Below, in pieces: positions 12,201 through 23,879 of a stretch of 64,000 bases of DNA (position 1 is the first letter of the stretch; each line of letters starts with the position of its first letter). The notes beneath the pieces are model-generated. The model was not told the origin of the DNA, did no database searches, and saw only the letters and a program-made list of their open reading frames with translations. The translations under genes were made by a program, and so were the position numbers. Location of the stretch: the NCBI GenBank assembly GCA_037974665.1, contig CM075767.1, positions 25,073,498-25,137,497 of the forward strand, given 5' to 3'. The DNA comes from Ehretia macrophylla (lineage: Eukaryota; Streptophyta; Magnoliopsida; Boraginales; Ehretiaceae).

Positions 12201-15200
12201 GAGAGAGAAGAAGAACAGGGGGTGGTGGGTGTTAGAAAAAGGACCAAAAAAAAAAAAAAGAAGAGTCGAATCCCACCCCCTTTTCCTGGTAAAAAGAGGA
12301 GTGCCGACGTGGCACTCCCCTATCCATTCCATTGGTAATTATTTCAACTTTTTTTTTTAAATGCAAAATGACATTATTACCCTTTAAATGGTTAATTCTA
12401 ATGGTAGACAACTAACGGTAGGGACTAAATTGGACCTTTTTGCACACCTCAAAGACCAATTTGATCTTTAAGACAAACCTCAGAGACTAAAATGGTTTTA
12501 ACCCTTATTTCTTTTATCCTTTTCGTTTTCTCTCACACCATCTTGCTCCTCTCTCTATTTCCTCTCTTTCTTCTCCCTTTGTCATCTGATTCTTCTAATC
12601 TCTCTCACACACAAACTATACTATAAAGCATATCTACAATGAAGAAAGATCTATCTCTTTGTACAACGCCAAAGACAACAGATTTGGAGAAGATCAAATA
12701 GCGAAATAAAGATCTAATTGGAAAACTCACTGGATTAATTACCTAAATTGCGGGTTTGTGGGTCTGCTTGTACATAGGTATATCCCGTTGCTTGTAATGG
12801 TGTGTGGGTATAGAGCGGTGTGATTGTGTCGCTGGTGTGTATATGTGATTTTGTCGGGTATATGTGAATTGTACTAGGGGTGTATGTGTGGATTTGTCCA
12901 GGTGTACGAGTTTTTGTACTGCATGAGATCTACTGTTTCTGTTTGTCAAGTGGGGCGTGCGTCTGTTGCAGGCTTGTGTGGAGGTTGGGGTGTTCGCATG
13001 CACTTGCAGGTGATACGGATTGGGCAGAGGCTTGTGTTGGTGCTGGAGTGGGTATTGTGGTGATGAGCATGATAAGGGCAAAAATGGAATTTCATAAATA
13101 TTTAATAGAAAAATTAACTATCTTTTAACAGAAGGGGTTTGAGTTACATTTTTTGAGTCACATTTTTTTTAAAGTGGAGGGTCTAAGTCAAAAATACCCC
13201 TTGTCTTTATCCTATGCCAAGCATTAAATCAGCGGAAAAGACGGTGAAACCTGTTTGATTGACTTAATCACAAATATGTCTTACAAAGACTTGTTTATCC
13301 TAGAGATCCAAAATGAAATGACGCATAACACGAAATTCTCAATGTCAATAGTCTTTTACTTTACCATGACATAGAAGGAAACGTCTTTGTTTATTAAAAA
13401 TTGTGTCAATGGAGAAGACACCCGAAAAAGTCGTATAAAGAATGCAATTCAACGTGGTTCAGTTACTTTTGATCTATATTCATGATTCTATCTTTTGAAA
13501 AATCAAATCTCACTCAATAATCTTATAACGTTTTGGCCTTATATCACACTTACAACCGGGCATCTTCTCTTTGACCCAATGTACAAAAAGTCATTTGAGG
13601 TGCCTAGTATAAGCTAAAAGACCCTATTTCTACAAGATATTGTTCTTTGAGAGATCAAAGTTTGAATCATGAGGGTAGGGTGTTGCTGGTAAATAAACAA
13701 GCTGTTTATCACCCTGCAAATAATGAACAAATTGCGGATTAATTCTGCATGAGCACTTCGATGCTCAAGTTAGTAGTTTGATCGTGTGGATAATCAAATA
13801 CTAGAAGTAGAGTGTTTACGAGTGAGAAAATAAGATACCTTATGAGTGTATTTGAAATATATATTCCTTTCTAATAGACAATATTTTGGATTTAGTGGGA
13901 TCTTATCGTCCGGACCTATAGTCCCAATAAAAGGTTAGAGGTCGGCTCTTCTTGTCCCAGGTCAGGAAAGCCTGACCCCACAAGTTGTTGTGGACCCCAC
14001 TTCTATTCTGATAATTAGGTCACCCCACTTCTATTCTGATAATTAGGTCGACACTTTTTATTAGGTCAGCTTAGGTTATTTTATCCCATATCATTCACGA
14101 TTCTATTTCTTGAAAAATCTATTGAACATGTTCAATAGTAGTTACAAAGTTTTGAACAAATAAAAGACTGTAAAAAGAACTCTTTCACATGCACAACCAC
14201 CACTTCACTCGGATGCATCCTCTCTCAAACCCAGTATACAAAGTGTGATTTGAGGTGCCTAATTACAAGCTAAAAGACCCTAAGTATAGAGAACTTACGA
14301 GACAAATGTTCTTTCACAAGTTATCTCTACGTAGACTATGTTTCACCTTGTCTTCAATACAGTCTTGGGTTTGGGCTTGCAATTCTCTATGTGGACTGTG
14401 TTTCAACATGTATACAATATGGGCTTGGGGTTGCAATTCGAGCCACAACCCAACAAATTCCTACCATCAACTTTAATTAAATGACGTTGCTAGAGTTGGT
14501 TGTTTAGTTCCTATGTTGACTCCCTTGCCTTAAATGCACAACGCCAATTCAAATATCATGAGATGAGGTGTGTGGCAAAACTCTTGACCCAAAGAAAGGA
14601 AAAAGTTTATTCAAAAACTGTATACCGCTAGTTCAAATATCATGAGACCCAGTTCTAACATGTTATTTGAGTCGAGTTGAACTAACTCGACCCGTGAACT
14701 CATCTAACCCGGTTAATAAATGAGTTAAGTTAGCCCAACTCGTTATTATCTAGGTTGGATTGGGCTGGGTTGAGATTGAAAATAAATAAATTTAGCTCGA
14801 TCCATTAACTTTATTTGGATTAAATGGGTTAATTGGGTTGGGTTTATAATTTTTAAACTTGAATCCGGCTCAATCCGTAGTCTTACATGGGTTATAATTC
14901 AACCCAGTATTGTAACAAATAGGTTGGGCTGAATTGGATTATTATTGGATTGGACTAGGTTGTAGCCTGACAAATCCAACCCAAATAACATGTTGAGACC
15001 CAGTGAATATAAATTCATACATATATATATATATATAGTGGCAGATCTACCAATAGGCCGACGGGGGCTGTAATTTCTATTGGCTCATAAGAACCTTAAA
15101 AATTTTGTGTATTTTTCAAAAAAATAATAATAATAATAAACGTTGTTGTATTCTTAGTTAAAAAAATTAATTAACCCTCACAAAAAAAATAATTTACTCA

Positions 15201-17090
15201 TATAATTGAAAAATTATGTGTTTTAAATCCCACTAGAAAAAATTCTTAAATCCGCCCCTCTATATATTCCCGTTTGAAAATTTCTTTTGGTACTAGGAAA
15301 TGCCTGTGAGATATAACATACCTTTCGATTACACTAGATGAGTTCTAATCCGGATTAGTAAAGCTGCTAGCTTACAAAATATACAAAAAATTAAACAATG
15401 TTAGACAGAGGACAGGATCATAGCATTCCTACATTATATGTGTTGTGATTAGTGGCAGATCTACACTTTGGTGAGGTGCACATCCTCACATTGGAAAAAA
15501 AAAATTTATTTTTTGGTTTTTTTTTTTTTTTGATATCTCATTATATTAAACATTTTGTGTACATCCTGAATTCATTCATATTAAAACTTTTGCTAATAAA
15601 CCATTAACTATTGCTATTGATCATTGCATGCATATTTTTTCATGGCCTTTTAATTTCTTTGTTTATTAAGCCAGATAGTGATTCAGTTTTATCATGTTGG
15701 ATAAACATATTTAAAAATGTAATTACATGTTATTTTTGTTAATTTATTGCAGCTCCAGAAGTATTGACGAGTATCCAAGAAAACCAAAAGAAAACATCCA
15801 TTGCTTTGCTGGAGAAAGCTAAAGAGATTTGCAGGGAAAATGGGGTATGAACTCATTCATATTAAAACTTTTGACTGCGTTTTACGGTGAAAGCACACAT
15901 TTTGACATGATAGAATCTGCTATTAACACAATTTTATTATTATCTATAACGACACTTAATGTTAAATACAATAAATAAATGTAATGAACCATTCTCTGAG
16001 AACTTAAGCTTTAAGATGAGATAGTAATTATGATATTAGAACTCAATTTACAAATCGGATTTGGGTTCAACTCGACAAATAGACCCTATTGTTTTCCTAA
16101 AATTTCAAGTTTATCTCTATTGTTTAAAATTAGTAAATTTAGTCTATATTATTTTCAAAAAAAATCAAATCCGTCTCTATTGTTTAAAATTAGACAATTT
16201 AGTCCCTATTATTTCTTTAAAAAAATTCAATTTAGTCCACAAATAAAGGTCACGTGAAGGGACTAAATTGAATTTTTTTTAAAAATAATATGTACTAAAT
16301 TGATTTTTTAAGAAAATAATAATGACTAAATTGACTAATTTTGAACAATAAGGATGAATTTAAATTTTTTTGGGAAACAATAGGGACTAAATTGACTAAT
16401 TTTAAAAAATAGAAACGAATTTAAAATTTTAGTGAAACAATAGGAACTATTTGTGTAATTTTCCCATGTTTTTGCCCTATTTGGTTGTTACATTTATTCT
16501 AGCTAACATACACAAGCTGGTAATTGTCCCACAGATTATAATCTTGGGTAAGTAATAAATATTTTCCTAGTTGTGTTGTATATTCAAAAAGAGAAATACT
16601 ATATATCACTCTATTTTTATTACTTATTTATCAACTTTTATATGAATGTTTTAGTTAACTGCTAAAATAACAAGATTTTTTTATTTCTCTCTCGTTTTAA
16701 CATGTTAATTATGTATTTACATAGAAGATGATAAATATGTAAAGAAAATAGGGTGATATAAAGTACAGATGATTTAAAATTTTGTTTACCCAAGGGAGTA
16801 TAGATAGGTACAGACTACATCTTACATTGTGAGCTATAATTATTCTTATTATGGAAAAACACCAAACCCCACAATAAAAACTCACATTGTTCACCCATTA
16901 AACTTTTTTTTTTCAATTAACACACCAAATTTGTTACAAATTAATATTGTATCCATTTCTTGTCGATAGTTGAGGGGCTACTAGAGTATTCCAGATTATT
17001 GCCATGCAACAATAATTAAGGGCAATTTACTTTCTTCTCTCTTTTACTTTATGGGTGTGTAAGGTGAATTTGATGGATCTCGTACAAGTC

Positions 17091-17127
<37 letters not shown>

Positions 17128-18412
17128 GTACAGTAAGAATAATTGTGTCCTTTACGAGGCAGCCTCTAATCAAATAGAGACACTCTCAAACAATGCTAAA
17201 TTTAAGAGAGGGATGTGTCCATTGCAAAGCATGATGACTCCTATTAATTCCACAGGTAAATGCAGAGACAGCTATAGAAGTAGGAGATCCTAAAGTGGCC
17301 ATTTGTGAAGCCGTAGAGAAGCTCAAAGTCAAATTGCTGCTTGTGGGCAGTCATGGTCGAGGCGCTCTTAAGAGGTTAACATATATACTTGAGTAAATCA
17401 TCAAAATGGTCTCTTATATTTGGATTCTGTGATATTTTCTTTTCTTATCTACCAAACGTGATAAATTTGTTATTTATCTTTAAATCTGGGATGTCGTTAG
17501 TTTTTTCAACAAATTTTGTCAATTTTTTAACGTAGATTATATGCACCTATCACTTGACCAAGTAGTCCCATTCCTCCAAAATTTGACTTAAGTTGATCAC
17601 GTGTCAGATGCATACAATTTGGGTAAAAAAAAAATTGATGGAATTTGTTACAAGAACTAGCAACGTCGGAGATTTAAAGATAATGGACTAATTTATCATG
17701 TTTGACAAAAATTGGATTGGTGGACGTTGCTTCACAAACGATAATGTTCGGCTAGTTAAAAACTTAACAAGTCCTAGTCATTTGAAAGATTGGGACTGAA
17801 TGTGAACTTGTCTCATGCGTCTCTAATGTAGTGATGGTCTTAAACCAACCCGATTTCATACACATTCTTCATGATTTTCTTGTATTGGTCGTAAGGTTAT
17901 CCCATTGTATTTTCACTGAGAAAATTGTACAAATGCTCCTTATGATTTTTTTAAAATTTTAAATTCGTTTATATTATTCAAAATTAGTTAATTTAATTCT
18001 TATTATTTTTTAAAAAAATTTAATTTCATCTTTATTATTTAAAATTAACCAATTTAGTCTCTATTATTTAAAAAAAAAAATTAATTTAGTCATAATTATT
18101 TTAATATTGAGGACTAATTTAAATTTTATACGAAAACAATAGAGAATAAATTAATTAATTTTAAATAATAGTAACAAATTTAAAAAATTTCAGAAAATAA
18201 TAAAGATTAAATTAATTAATTTTAAACAATATAAACAAATTTAAAAATTATAAAAAAACAATAAAGACTGTTTGCGTCATTTTTCGCACTTTTGATACTT
18301 ACGAGCGGGGTCTATTTGAACTTGAATCAGGGCTTTTATGGGAAGTGTCAGCAACTACTGCGTCCAGAATGCCAAGTGTCCGGTTCTTGTTGTAAGGAGA
18401 AAAGCTCGATAA
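5090..18412 (+). CDS. Universal stress protein (UspA family), gene 1, 4 exons
   Basis: Exons 5090-5282, 15753-15844, 17256-17374 and 18331-18412 join in phase with GT..AG introns into 161 aa, the usual length of single-domain plant USPs. Exon 1 gives the first beta strand (KKVMVAIDEGECSRYALEW), exon 2 the helix with LLEKAKEIC, exon 3 the segment GDPKVAICEAVEKLKVKLLLVGSHGRGALKR, and exon 4 AFMGSVSNYCVQNAKCPVLVV. The ATP-binding signature G-2X-G-9X-G-S is complete only when exons 3 and 4 are joined (GSHGRGALKRAFMGS), so this is probably an ATP-binding, MJ0577-type USP. USPs are soluble alpha/beta proteins linked to hypoxia, drought and oxidative stress; no signal peptide is seen. The start is the first ATG of the conserved frame; an upstream in-frame ATG at 4976 would add a non-conserved leader. 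Intron 1 is 10.5 kb, filled by nested MULEs, a SINE and a hAT MITE. No coding break is seen, so the gene may still work if the introns splice. Confidence 0.87.
5643..6002. repeat. Two-copy tandem repeat, about 173 bp per unit, in USP gene 1 intron 1
   Basis: Two adjacent units share long stretches such as ttaatttataaaattataac, followed by a segment around aaatcatatttga and ending in ttattaaatctcactc; a third unit begins and stops. Function unknown; probably an old local duplication. Confidence 0.85.
7879..10530 (-). pseudogene. MuDR-type transposase, intact except for one in-frame stop
   Basis: Read on -, 10530-9541 encodes the N-terminal part: a leading domain (ICFEGMHPTTQEGLVI), an acidic linker, then the Mutator DNA-binding region with the zinc-ligand pattern C..GC.W and DHNC. 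A single TGA at 9540-9538 follows (SLQN*FGVQVSRKKLNRAR). The same frame then runs to 8104 with the MULE catalytic region (GLDSCFLKGPYGGQLLYA and FMSDRQKGL supply two of the expected acidic residues; CARHLYANFRKKF follows), a SWIM zinc finger CQCREWQVNGIPCKH, a basic tail with RKRGRP, and a zinc knuckle CSLCHSLGHNKTSC. A final small exon at 8031-7879 is likely: donor GAG|GT at 8122/8121 and acceptor CTAG|GT before 8031 join in phase and end at TAA. Total length would be about 860 aa, normal for MuDR proteins. Apart from the TGA I see no frameshift, so it decayed recently or is read through. Confidence 0.85.
10986..11087 (+). mobile_element. SINE, 5'-truncated, inside the inner MULE
   Basis: A short segment ending in an A-rich tail is flanked by a perfect 13-bp duplication AGAAAATATTAGG (10973-10985 and 11088-11100). 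The body shares the stretch tatgattctcgttttaa and a 3' part like atgtaatattgactta with copies at 56641-56750 and 50920-51057. The tRNA-like head is missing here. Confidence 0.85.
13210..14645. other. Intron 1 sequence without recognised gene
   Basis: No coding region. Two diverged copies of a segment containing gatttgaggtgcctaat and agctaaaagaccct lie near 13540-13640 and 14190-14300, and a 27-bp unit (ccccacttctattctgataa...) is tandemly doubled near 13998-14050. Confidence 0.5.
14654..14996. mobile_element. hAT-type MITE, 343 bp
   Basis: Inverted ends TCTAACATGTTATTTGAG / TCAACATGTTATTTGGG and a perfect 8-bp duplication GACCCAGT (14646-14653, 14997-15004), the length made by hAT transposases. 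The inside is rich in gttgggctgggttga-type repeats and has no coding capacity. It lies in intron 1 of USP gene 1. Confidence 0.88.
15005..15752. other. End of USP gene 1 intron 1, relic repeats
   Basis: AT-rich. Starts with an (AT)n tract near 15021-15038. The phrase agtggcagatctac occurs at 15039 and again at 15451, probably ends of decayed transposons. No gene. Confidence 0.4.
16069..16455. mobile_element. Fold-back element with minisatellite arms (copy 1), USP gene 1 intron 2
   Basis: The left arm (to about 16240) is made of degenerate units around cctattgttttcctaaaa / tagtctatattattttc; the right arm (from about 16255) is the inverse (gggactaaattgaattttt...). The two could form a long hairpin with a small loop around 16240-16258. 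No target duplication found. Same family as 17935-18290, 52529-53362, 53916-54482 and 57028-60735. Confidence 0.65.
16456..17255. other. Remainder of USP gene 1 intron 2
   Basis: AT-rich, with an (AT)n tract at about 17094-17121. No gene or clear element seen. Confidence 0.4.
17935..18290. mobile_element. Fold-back element with minisatellite arms (copy 2), USP gene 1 intron 3
   Basis: Left arm units such as aattcgtttatattattcaa and the inverse right arm ttaaataatagtaacaaatt pair around a centre near 18100. Ends are agaaaattgtacaaatgctc on the left and the diverged inverse near 18270-18290. It ends about 40 bases before exon 4, so the right arm occupies the usual branch-point zone. Confidence 0.6.
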
Positions 18413-18659
18413 TTAATTGCATTTCAGTGCAAGCCCCTTTAGCTTTGCAGAAAACTGTGAGAAGATTATACGAATTTGAATAATTTCATACTAAAATGAA
18501 TGTGTAAAAAGTCATGAAAATATTTGTCTGTATCGTCTTTTTACTTTCATTCCATCTGAACAATTGGTTGGATGAGAAGAGGGACAGATTGGTTTTGAAG
18601 GAAGTCTTTATTGTTGTTGTTTGATGTGGTGTTCTATTATTTTTTTGTTCTTGGGATAA

Positions 18660-18883
18660 TTTCTGAGTCAATCTTTGTGTTATGCAATGAGTTCGAATTG
18701 TTTTTGATAAGGAAGAGTTTGTGAATAATATATCTCCTCTCTGGGGTTTGTATGTTAATTCTCGTTGTGTATTGTGTGATGAAATCTATAAATTCAGAGA
18801 CGTCTTTTCTTTTCATGTAGATTCTCGAAAATGATCTGATTTAAAAGACTGAGATACACCTGTTGTCATCAGTTCTCAATTGT
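18660..18883 (+). pseudogene. LINE reverse-transcriptase zinc-binding fragment, left of copia
   Basis: Read on +, the sequence gives NSRCVLCDE and later DVFSFHVDS, typical of the zf-RVT domain at the C-terminus of plant non-LTR ORF2 proteins. Broken by stops. The last ~125 bases recur to the right of the copia element (23815-23942). Confidence 0.6.
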
Positions 18884-19116
18884 AAAGCTCCAGCTGGCAG
18901 TCAACAGTCAAACCATGTGTTGGTTAAAAAATAGTTAACTATTGCTTAGTTTACTAAGTTAGTTATAATCTGACTGTATTAGAGTTAGAAAATGTACAGC
19001 TGGCAAAGCACATGTAATATAGTATCTGAAGGCTATAAATACATGTCTGTAAGCATTTGTACAGTGGCGAAAAAATACAATTAATAAAAGCTTAGATATT
19101 TGTTCTCTGTTTGTCA
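18884..19116 (+). repeat. Copia left LTR, first ~49 bases missing
   Basis: Matches 23510-23742 with few differences and ends in TTTGTCA before the primer-binding site. It contains a TATA-like ctataaata near 19034 that probably marks the element's promoter. Confidence 0.9.
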
Positions 19117-19215
19117 TGGTATCGAGAGCTATCTAGAAGATTCATCTTCTTCATCGATCTAGGGTTTTTTTTTCCAGCTTTGTTGTGGTCTCTCTTCTCA
19201 TCTCAAGCTTTATCA

Positions 19216-20034
19216 ATGGCGGCAACTGCTTCTACCACTGCTTCTGCTTCCACATCAACGGCGACAACATCACAGAGCGCCGATTCTACCTCTGATCTTC
19301 CGCCTAATCTCCGATTACTTCTTCAAAATATGAATTCACTTGTTCAAATAAAATTGGACAATGCTAACTACATTCTCTGGAAAGCACAATTACAAGTGCT
19401 ACTTCAAGCTTATCGTCTCTATAAGCATGTCACCGGTCTCTCTTCAGCTCCTGAGAAGCTTATCACCGACAACAATGGCGGTTCTGTGGTCAATCCAGCC
19501 TATCTTCGGTGGAGTACACTTTATCAACATCTTAAAACATGTCTATTTTCTTCTATTACGCCGCACGTGTTACCATAAGTTCTCTATCTCTCTACTGCAT
19601 CTGAAATCTGGTTTGCGCTTGAAAAGCGTTTCAATTAACTGTCTCGCTCTCATGTTCACCAGTTGAAGATAAGGTTGTGCACTATTACAAAAGGAGCACA
19701 ATTGATGTAAAGCTATTTGGATGAAATCAGAACGATCACCGATAGCATAACAAGTGTGGCTGAAAAAGTTCAAGATGATGATCTTATTCTGTATATTCTC
19801 AAAGGTTTGCCGTCGGAATATGATTCTTTTAAGGCTTCTGTTTGTGTTCGTGTTCATGCTGAGCCTCTTACGGTTATGAAGATTTCTAGCCTATTACTTT
19901 ATGAAGAATTACATCTGAAGATGACTACAACTATGTCTCTGTCAGAGTCGTGTTCTTCTGATCTTCATGCTGCTCTTAATACACAAAGGAATTATAACAA
20001 TGGAGGCTCGCAGAACAATAAAGGTCGTGGCTGA
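19216..20034 (+). pseudogene. Copia gag, frameshifted
   Basis: Starts at MAATAS..., with an S/T-rich head, then NYILWKAQLQVLL and LRWSTLYQHLK, features of plant copia gag (UBN2-type). A stop follows at 19576-19578; gag-like sequence resumes in other frames (SYLDEIRTITDSI, LILYILKGLPSEYDSFK) and runs to a stop at 20035 within an N/G-rich region. At least two frame breaks. Confidence 0.85.
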
Positions 20035-20154
20035 CATAACAATAATCGTGGTGGTAGAAATAACAGAGGCAATATAAGAGGCGGTTCCTCCTACAAAGGC
20101 AGTGTTGTTATTCCTGCCAACTCTAATATTGTCAACACCACCTCCGATGGCCCC

Positions 20155-23100
20155 GTGTATTGCCAGATTTGCGGTAAACCTAATCATTTAGCCCTAAACT
20201 GTTGGTATAGGCTTGATCTTGCCAAGTATGCTAGCACTCAGCAGAACAAACAGGTCTATATGGCTCAGTGTGCCTCTACTTCAGATCAGCAGTCTCCATG
20301 GTACCTGGACACCAGTGCTAATTCCCATGTCACAGGAGATTTAGCCTTCTTGCAGAATTACACACCTTATCTTGGCTCTGATGCTGTCTCTGTGGGCAAT
20401 GGCACCAATCTGCCTATTGCACACACTGGACATGGTAACCTTTACACTCCTTCATCTACTTTGCATCTTCGTACTGTCCTGCATGTACCTAGTATTTCAT
20501 CTAATCTTTTATCAGTATATCATTTAACTAAAGATAATAATGTTAAAATTGTGTTCACTGCTAAGTACTTCCTGATCCTGGACCATCTTACTCACAAAAT
20601 CCTGTACAAGGGCCGCTGTGACAATAGCCTCTACAGTTTGCCATCCACTACACAGTTCAGGTTCTCTCCTCCTCTTACACCTTCACCAACCTGTCTCAGC
20701 AACACTATTACTACTGCTTCTCAAACTCTATGGCATGGCAGACTTGGCCATCCTAATAATCAAGTGTTCAATCTAGTTGCTCCGTTATTATGTGTACATT
20801 CTATTCCTAGCAATCATATGTGTGAAGCCTGCTCTGTAGCCAAGGCTCATAGGATTTCATTTTCATTGTCTGATTCTATAGCTACTAAAGCTTTTGACTT
20901 GATACATACTGATGTATGGGGACCATCCCCTGTTTCTTCCTTAAGAAATTACAAATACTATATTCTTTTCATTGATGACTGTACCAAATTCACATGGATT
21001 TATCCTCTTAGATCAAAGTCTGATACTCTTTATGTTTTTTCTGCCTTTCTTAAAATGATTAAAACTCAGTTTGACTTCCATATTAAACAACTAAGGTCTG
21101 ATAATGGCTCAGAATTTGTTAATCATCGGTTTAGTCATTTTCTTCAAAGTCATGGCATTCTTCATCAAACGTCATGTCCCTATACACCTGAGCAGAATGG
21201 TAGGGCTGAACGTAAGCATATGCACTTAGTCGAAACAGTTCTTGCATTATTACATCATGCTCATATGCCTTCTACTTACTGGCTCGAGGCTTTGGCTACT
21301 GCCAATTATCTGATTAATCGCACCCCAAAGCCTCTTTTATCTAACAAATCCCCATTTGAGTATTTGTATGGTCAGTCACCTGATTACTCAATACTTAAGA
21401 TCTTTGGTTGTCTTTGCTTCCCCTAGATTAAGCCATACACAAAGCATAAACTTCAACCAAGGTCAATCCCTTGTATATTCTTAGGTTACTCTTCTCTCTC
21501 AAAGGGATATAGGTGTTTAGATTTGACAACTAAATCAGTGTATATTTCTAGACATGTCAAATTTTTTGAGACTATCTTTCCTTTTGCTTTGAGAACTTCT
21601 CCTCCTCCTAGTATCGCAGATCTTTCGAGTCCTAAGCTTTCTTTTCCTTTAACTCCCATTTTTAGTCCTCCATCTAGGCATGATAAGATGTCCACTGATT
21701 CTGCTATTTTTCCTATTATAAACTCTGAAAATCCTCTCCATTGTTCACCCTCTCTATCTAGGGATGCTCCTACTCCTGTCTCCCAGTCATCAAACTCAAT
21801 TTTCTCTCCGTCCTTACCTCAACCACTTGCTCAACTGTCTCAACCATCTATCACTTCTACTCACCCAATGGTTACCAGGTCTAAGACAGGGTCACTTAAG
21901 CCAAGAGTATTCTCTGTTAATTCTGCTAGCCTAACGCTTCCAACATGTGAACCACAACACTATAAAGAGGCCTGCAAGAATGTTCATTGGCAGAAAGCTA
22001 TGCAGGATGAATATGATGCTCTTATGCAGCAGAAAACATGGAGTCTAGTTCTACTTCCACTACACAGGCAACCAATCGGGTGTAAATGGGTGTTTAAAAT
22101 AAAAAGGCATGCAGATGGTTCAGTTTCTCGCTATAAAGCCAGACTTGTGGCAAAAGGGTTTCATCAAACCTATGGCTTAGATTATGAAGAAACTTTCAAC
22201 CCTATGGTCAAGGCTCAAACAATCAGAATTGTTCATTCTTTGGCATTACATTCTCAGTGGCAGATAAGATAGTTGGATGTATCAAATGCATTTTTACATG
22301 GCCAGCTACAGGAAGAAGTATATATGTAGCAGCCTTAGGGCTTTGTTAATTCTCTTTATCTGTATCACATATGCAAACTTCAAAAGTCCATCTATGGACT
22401 CAAATAGGCTCCATGAGCCTGGTATCAACTATTTTCCAAGTTTCTATTGCAGCATGGTTTTCCTTGTAGCAAGGCTGATACCTCCTTGTTTGTCCTAAGA
22501 AAACTGATGTTATAATGGTAGTCCTTGTATATGTCGATGATATTCTTGTCACAGGTAACTCCAACACAGCCATCAATTCATTTATTCAAGCTATGAGCAG
22601 GAATTTTGCCAAGAAGGGTCTTGGTTAGTTATCTTATTTCTTGGGCATTGAAGTGGATAATTCGCCAAATGGTATGCTGCTTCATCAGACAAAGTATGCT
22701 AGTGATCTTCTTAAAAGAGCTGGTATGAGCTGTTGTAAACCTATAGCTATACCAACTGCTAATGATGATGCCCTTGTTCTGATCCAACTGAATTTCGAAG
22801 CATAGTCGGAGCTTTACAGTACCTGACTTTAACTTGACCGGATATTCAATATTATGTTAATGCAGTATGCCAGCATATGCATGCTCCTATAAAGGCACAT
22901 TACACTGCTCTCAAATGAATATTAAAGTATATTCAAGGAACTTTACATCAAGGCTTATTGTTCAAACCAGGTTCTCTCACATTACAAGCATTCTCCGACT
23001 CCGATTGGGCTTCTGATCATATTGATCGAAGATCAATTACTGTTTTGTATTTTCTGGGTGACAACCTCATTTCGTGGTGCTCCAAGAAGCAGCCTACAGT

Positions 23101-23560
23101 CTCGTTGTCTTCCACCGAGGCTGAATATTGGGCCCTTGCATACACGGCAGCTGAGCTTCGTTGGCTAACATTTCTGCTTCAAGATTTATCTATCCCTGTT
23201 GTTTGTCCCAAACTATGGTGTGACAATGTGTCTGCAATTGCATTGGCTTCAAATCCTGTCTTTCACAATCGGACAACACATATTGCTCTTGACTATCACT
23301 TTATTCGTGAACAAGTGACAGCCAAAACACTTAGTCTCTCTTACATACCTACAGGTGCTCAACTAGCTGACTTATTTACAAAAGCTCTGTCGCAAGCCAA
23401 GTTTCACACACTGCGAATCAAGCTGCCCTTCTCACTCTCACGGCTCAGCTTCCGGGGGGATGACAATAGTATCTCTCAAAATATCAAGCAACTGAATGAA
23501 GAGAACTCCAAAGCTCCAGCTGGCAGTCAACAGTCAAACCATGTGTTGGTTAAGAAATAG
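20155..23560 (+). pseudogene. Copia pol: zinc knuckle, protease, integrase, RT, RNase H, with stops
   Basis: In order: zinc knuckle CQICGKPNHLALNC; protease WYLDTSANSHVTGD, where the catalytic D-T/S-G reads DTS, so the Gly is lost; integrase zinc region HGRLGH...C..C; integrase core with HTDVWGP, RSDNGSEF and EQNGRAERKH; a stop at 21424-21426; the RT region from CKWVFKIKRHADGSVSRYKA; several stops between 22270 and 22900 in a stretch that still carries the YVDD active site (near 22533); then RNase H (22958-23560) with FSDSDWASD, SLSSTEAEYWAL and ADLFTKAL. Several stops are at codons one transition away from Gln or Trp, as expected for decay by cytosine deamination. Confidence 0.9.
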
Positions 23561-23742
23561 TTAACTACTGCTTAGTTTACTAAGTTAGTTATAATCTGAC
23601 TGTATTAGAGTTAGGAAATGTACAGCTGGCAAAGCACATGTAATATAGTATCTGAAGGCTATAAATACATGTATGTAAGCATTTGTACAGTGGCGAAAAA
23701 ATACAATTAATAAAAGCTTAGATATTTTCCCTCTGTTTGTCA
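23461..23742 (+). repeat. Copia right LTR, 282 bp
   Basis: Begins TGACAATAG directly after the polypurine tract and ends TTTGTCA. This is the complete LTR length of the element. Confidence 0.88.
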
Positions 23743-23862
23743 AATTCTCGTTGTCTATTGTGTGATGAAACCGATATATCCAGAGAAGCTTAGATATTTT
23801 CCCTCTGTTTGTCAAATTCTCGTTGTCTATTGTGTGATGAAACCGATAAATCCAGAGACCAT
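23716..23862. repeat. Direct tandem duplication across the copia right LTR border
   Basis: About 73 bases comprising the last LTR bases (agcttagatattttccctct...) and the flank (aattctcgttgtctattgtg...) are present twice in a row, so the LTR end occurs at 23742 and again at about 23814. Confidence 0.85.
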
Positions 23863-23879
23863 CTTTTCTTTTCCTGTAG

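Larger units (their letters stand above)
6706..12504 (-). mobile_element. Inner Mutator-like element (MULE) with near-complete transposase
   Basis: Inverted repeats of about 95 bases start GGGTTAAAACCATTTTAGTC at 6706 and end at 12504. The identical 10-bp flanks TTATTTCTTT (6696-6705, 12505-12514) are a perfect target-site duplication. The element is 5.8 kb and carries one transposase gene on - (7879-10530). A CCCT-rich tract (7139-7182) and poly-A runs mark the transposase 3' side; the 5' side (10531-12400) holds a SINE and a hairpin (12297-12317) but no further gene. It inserted into the outer MULE, so it is the younger of the two. Confidence 0.92.
6409..13199. mobile_element. Outer non-autonomous Mutator-like element, split by a second MULE
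   Basis: Terminal inverted repeats begin GGGTATTTTTGA (left 6409; right end 13199) and stay alignable for roughly 100 bases. The flanks carry an identical 10-bp duplication CTTGTCTTTA at 6399-6408 and 13200-13209, within the 9-11 bp typical of MULEs. Without the inner element (6706-12504 plus one copy of its duplication) it is about 980 bp with no coding region, i.e. a non-autonomous MULE. It lies in intron 1 of USP gene 1. Its right part holds GT-rich sequence. Confidence 0.85.
18884..23742 (+). mobile_element. Ty1/copia retrotransposon, decayed
   Basis: Two LTRs (18884-19116 and 23461-23742), a primer-binding site TGGTATCGAGAGCT directly after the left LTR at 19117 (initiator-Met tRNA type), and a polypurine tract GGGGGA at 23455-23460 directly before the right LTR. 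Gene order gag, protease, integrase, reverse transcriptase, RNase H is that of copia. Several stops and frameshifts make it non-autonomous. The left LTR lacks its first ~49 bases and no 5-bp target duplication is found. Confidence 0.93.

Noticed and set aside
12743..13081. 112-aa Thr/His/Pro-rich frame on -
   Set aside because: Translation of GT-rich low-complexity DNA in the outer MULE.
16030..16257. Open frames in the fold-back arm with repeated LLFKI/YYF motifs
   Set aside because: The repeated peptide arises from minisatellite units; the same happens at 52656-52859, 53175-53408 and 53972-54172.
19111..19215. Upstream start of copia gag at 19111
   Set aside because: This ATG lies within the LTR/primer-binding-site junction; the downstream ATG at 19216 starts the recognisable gag.
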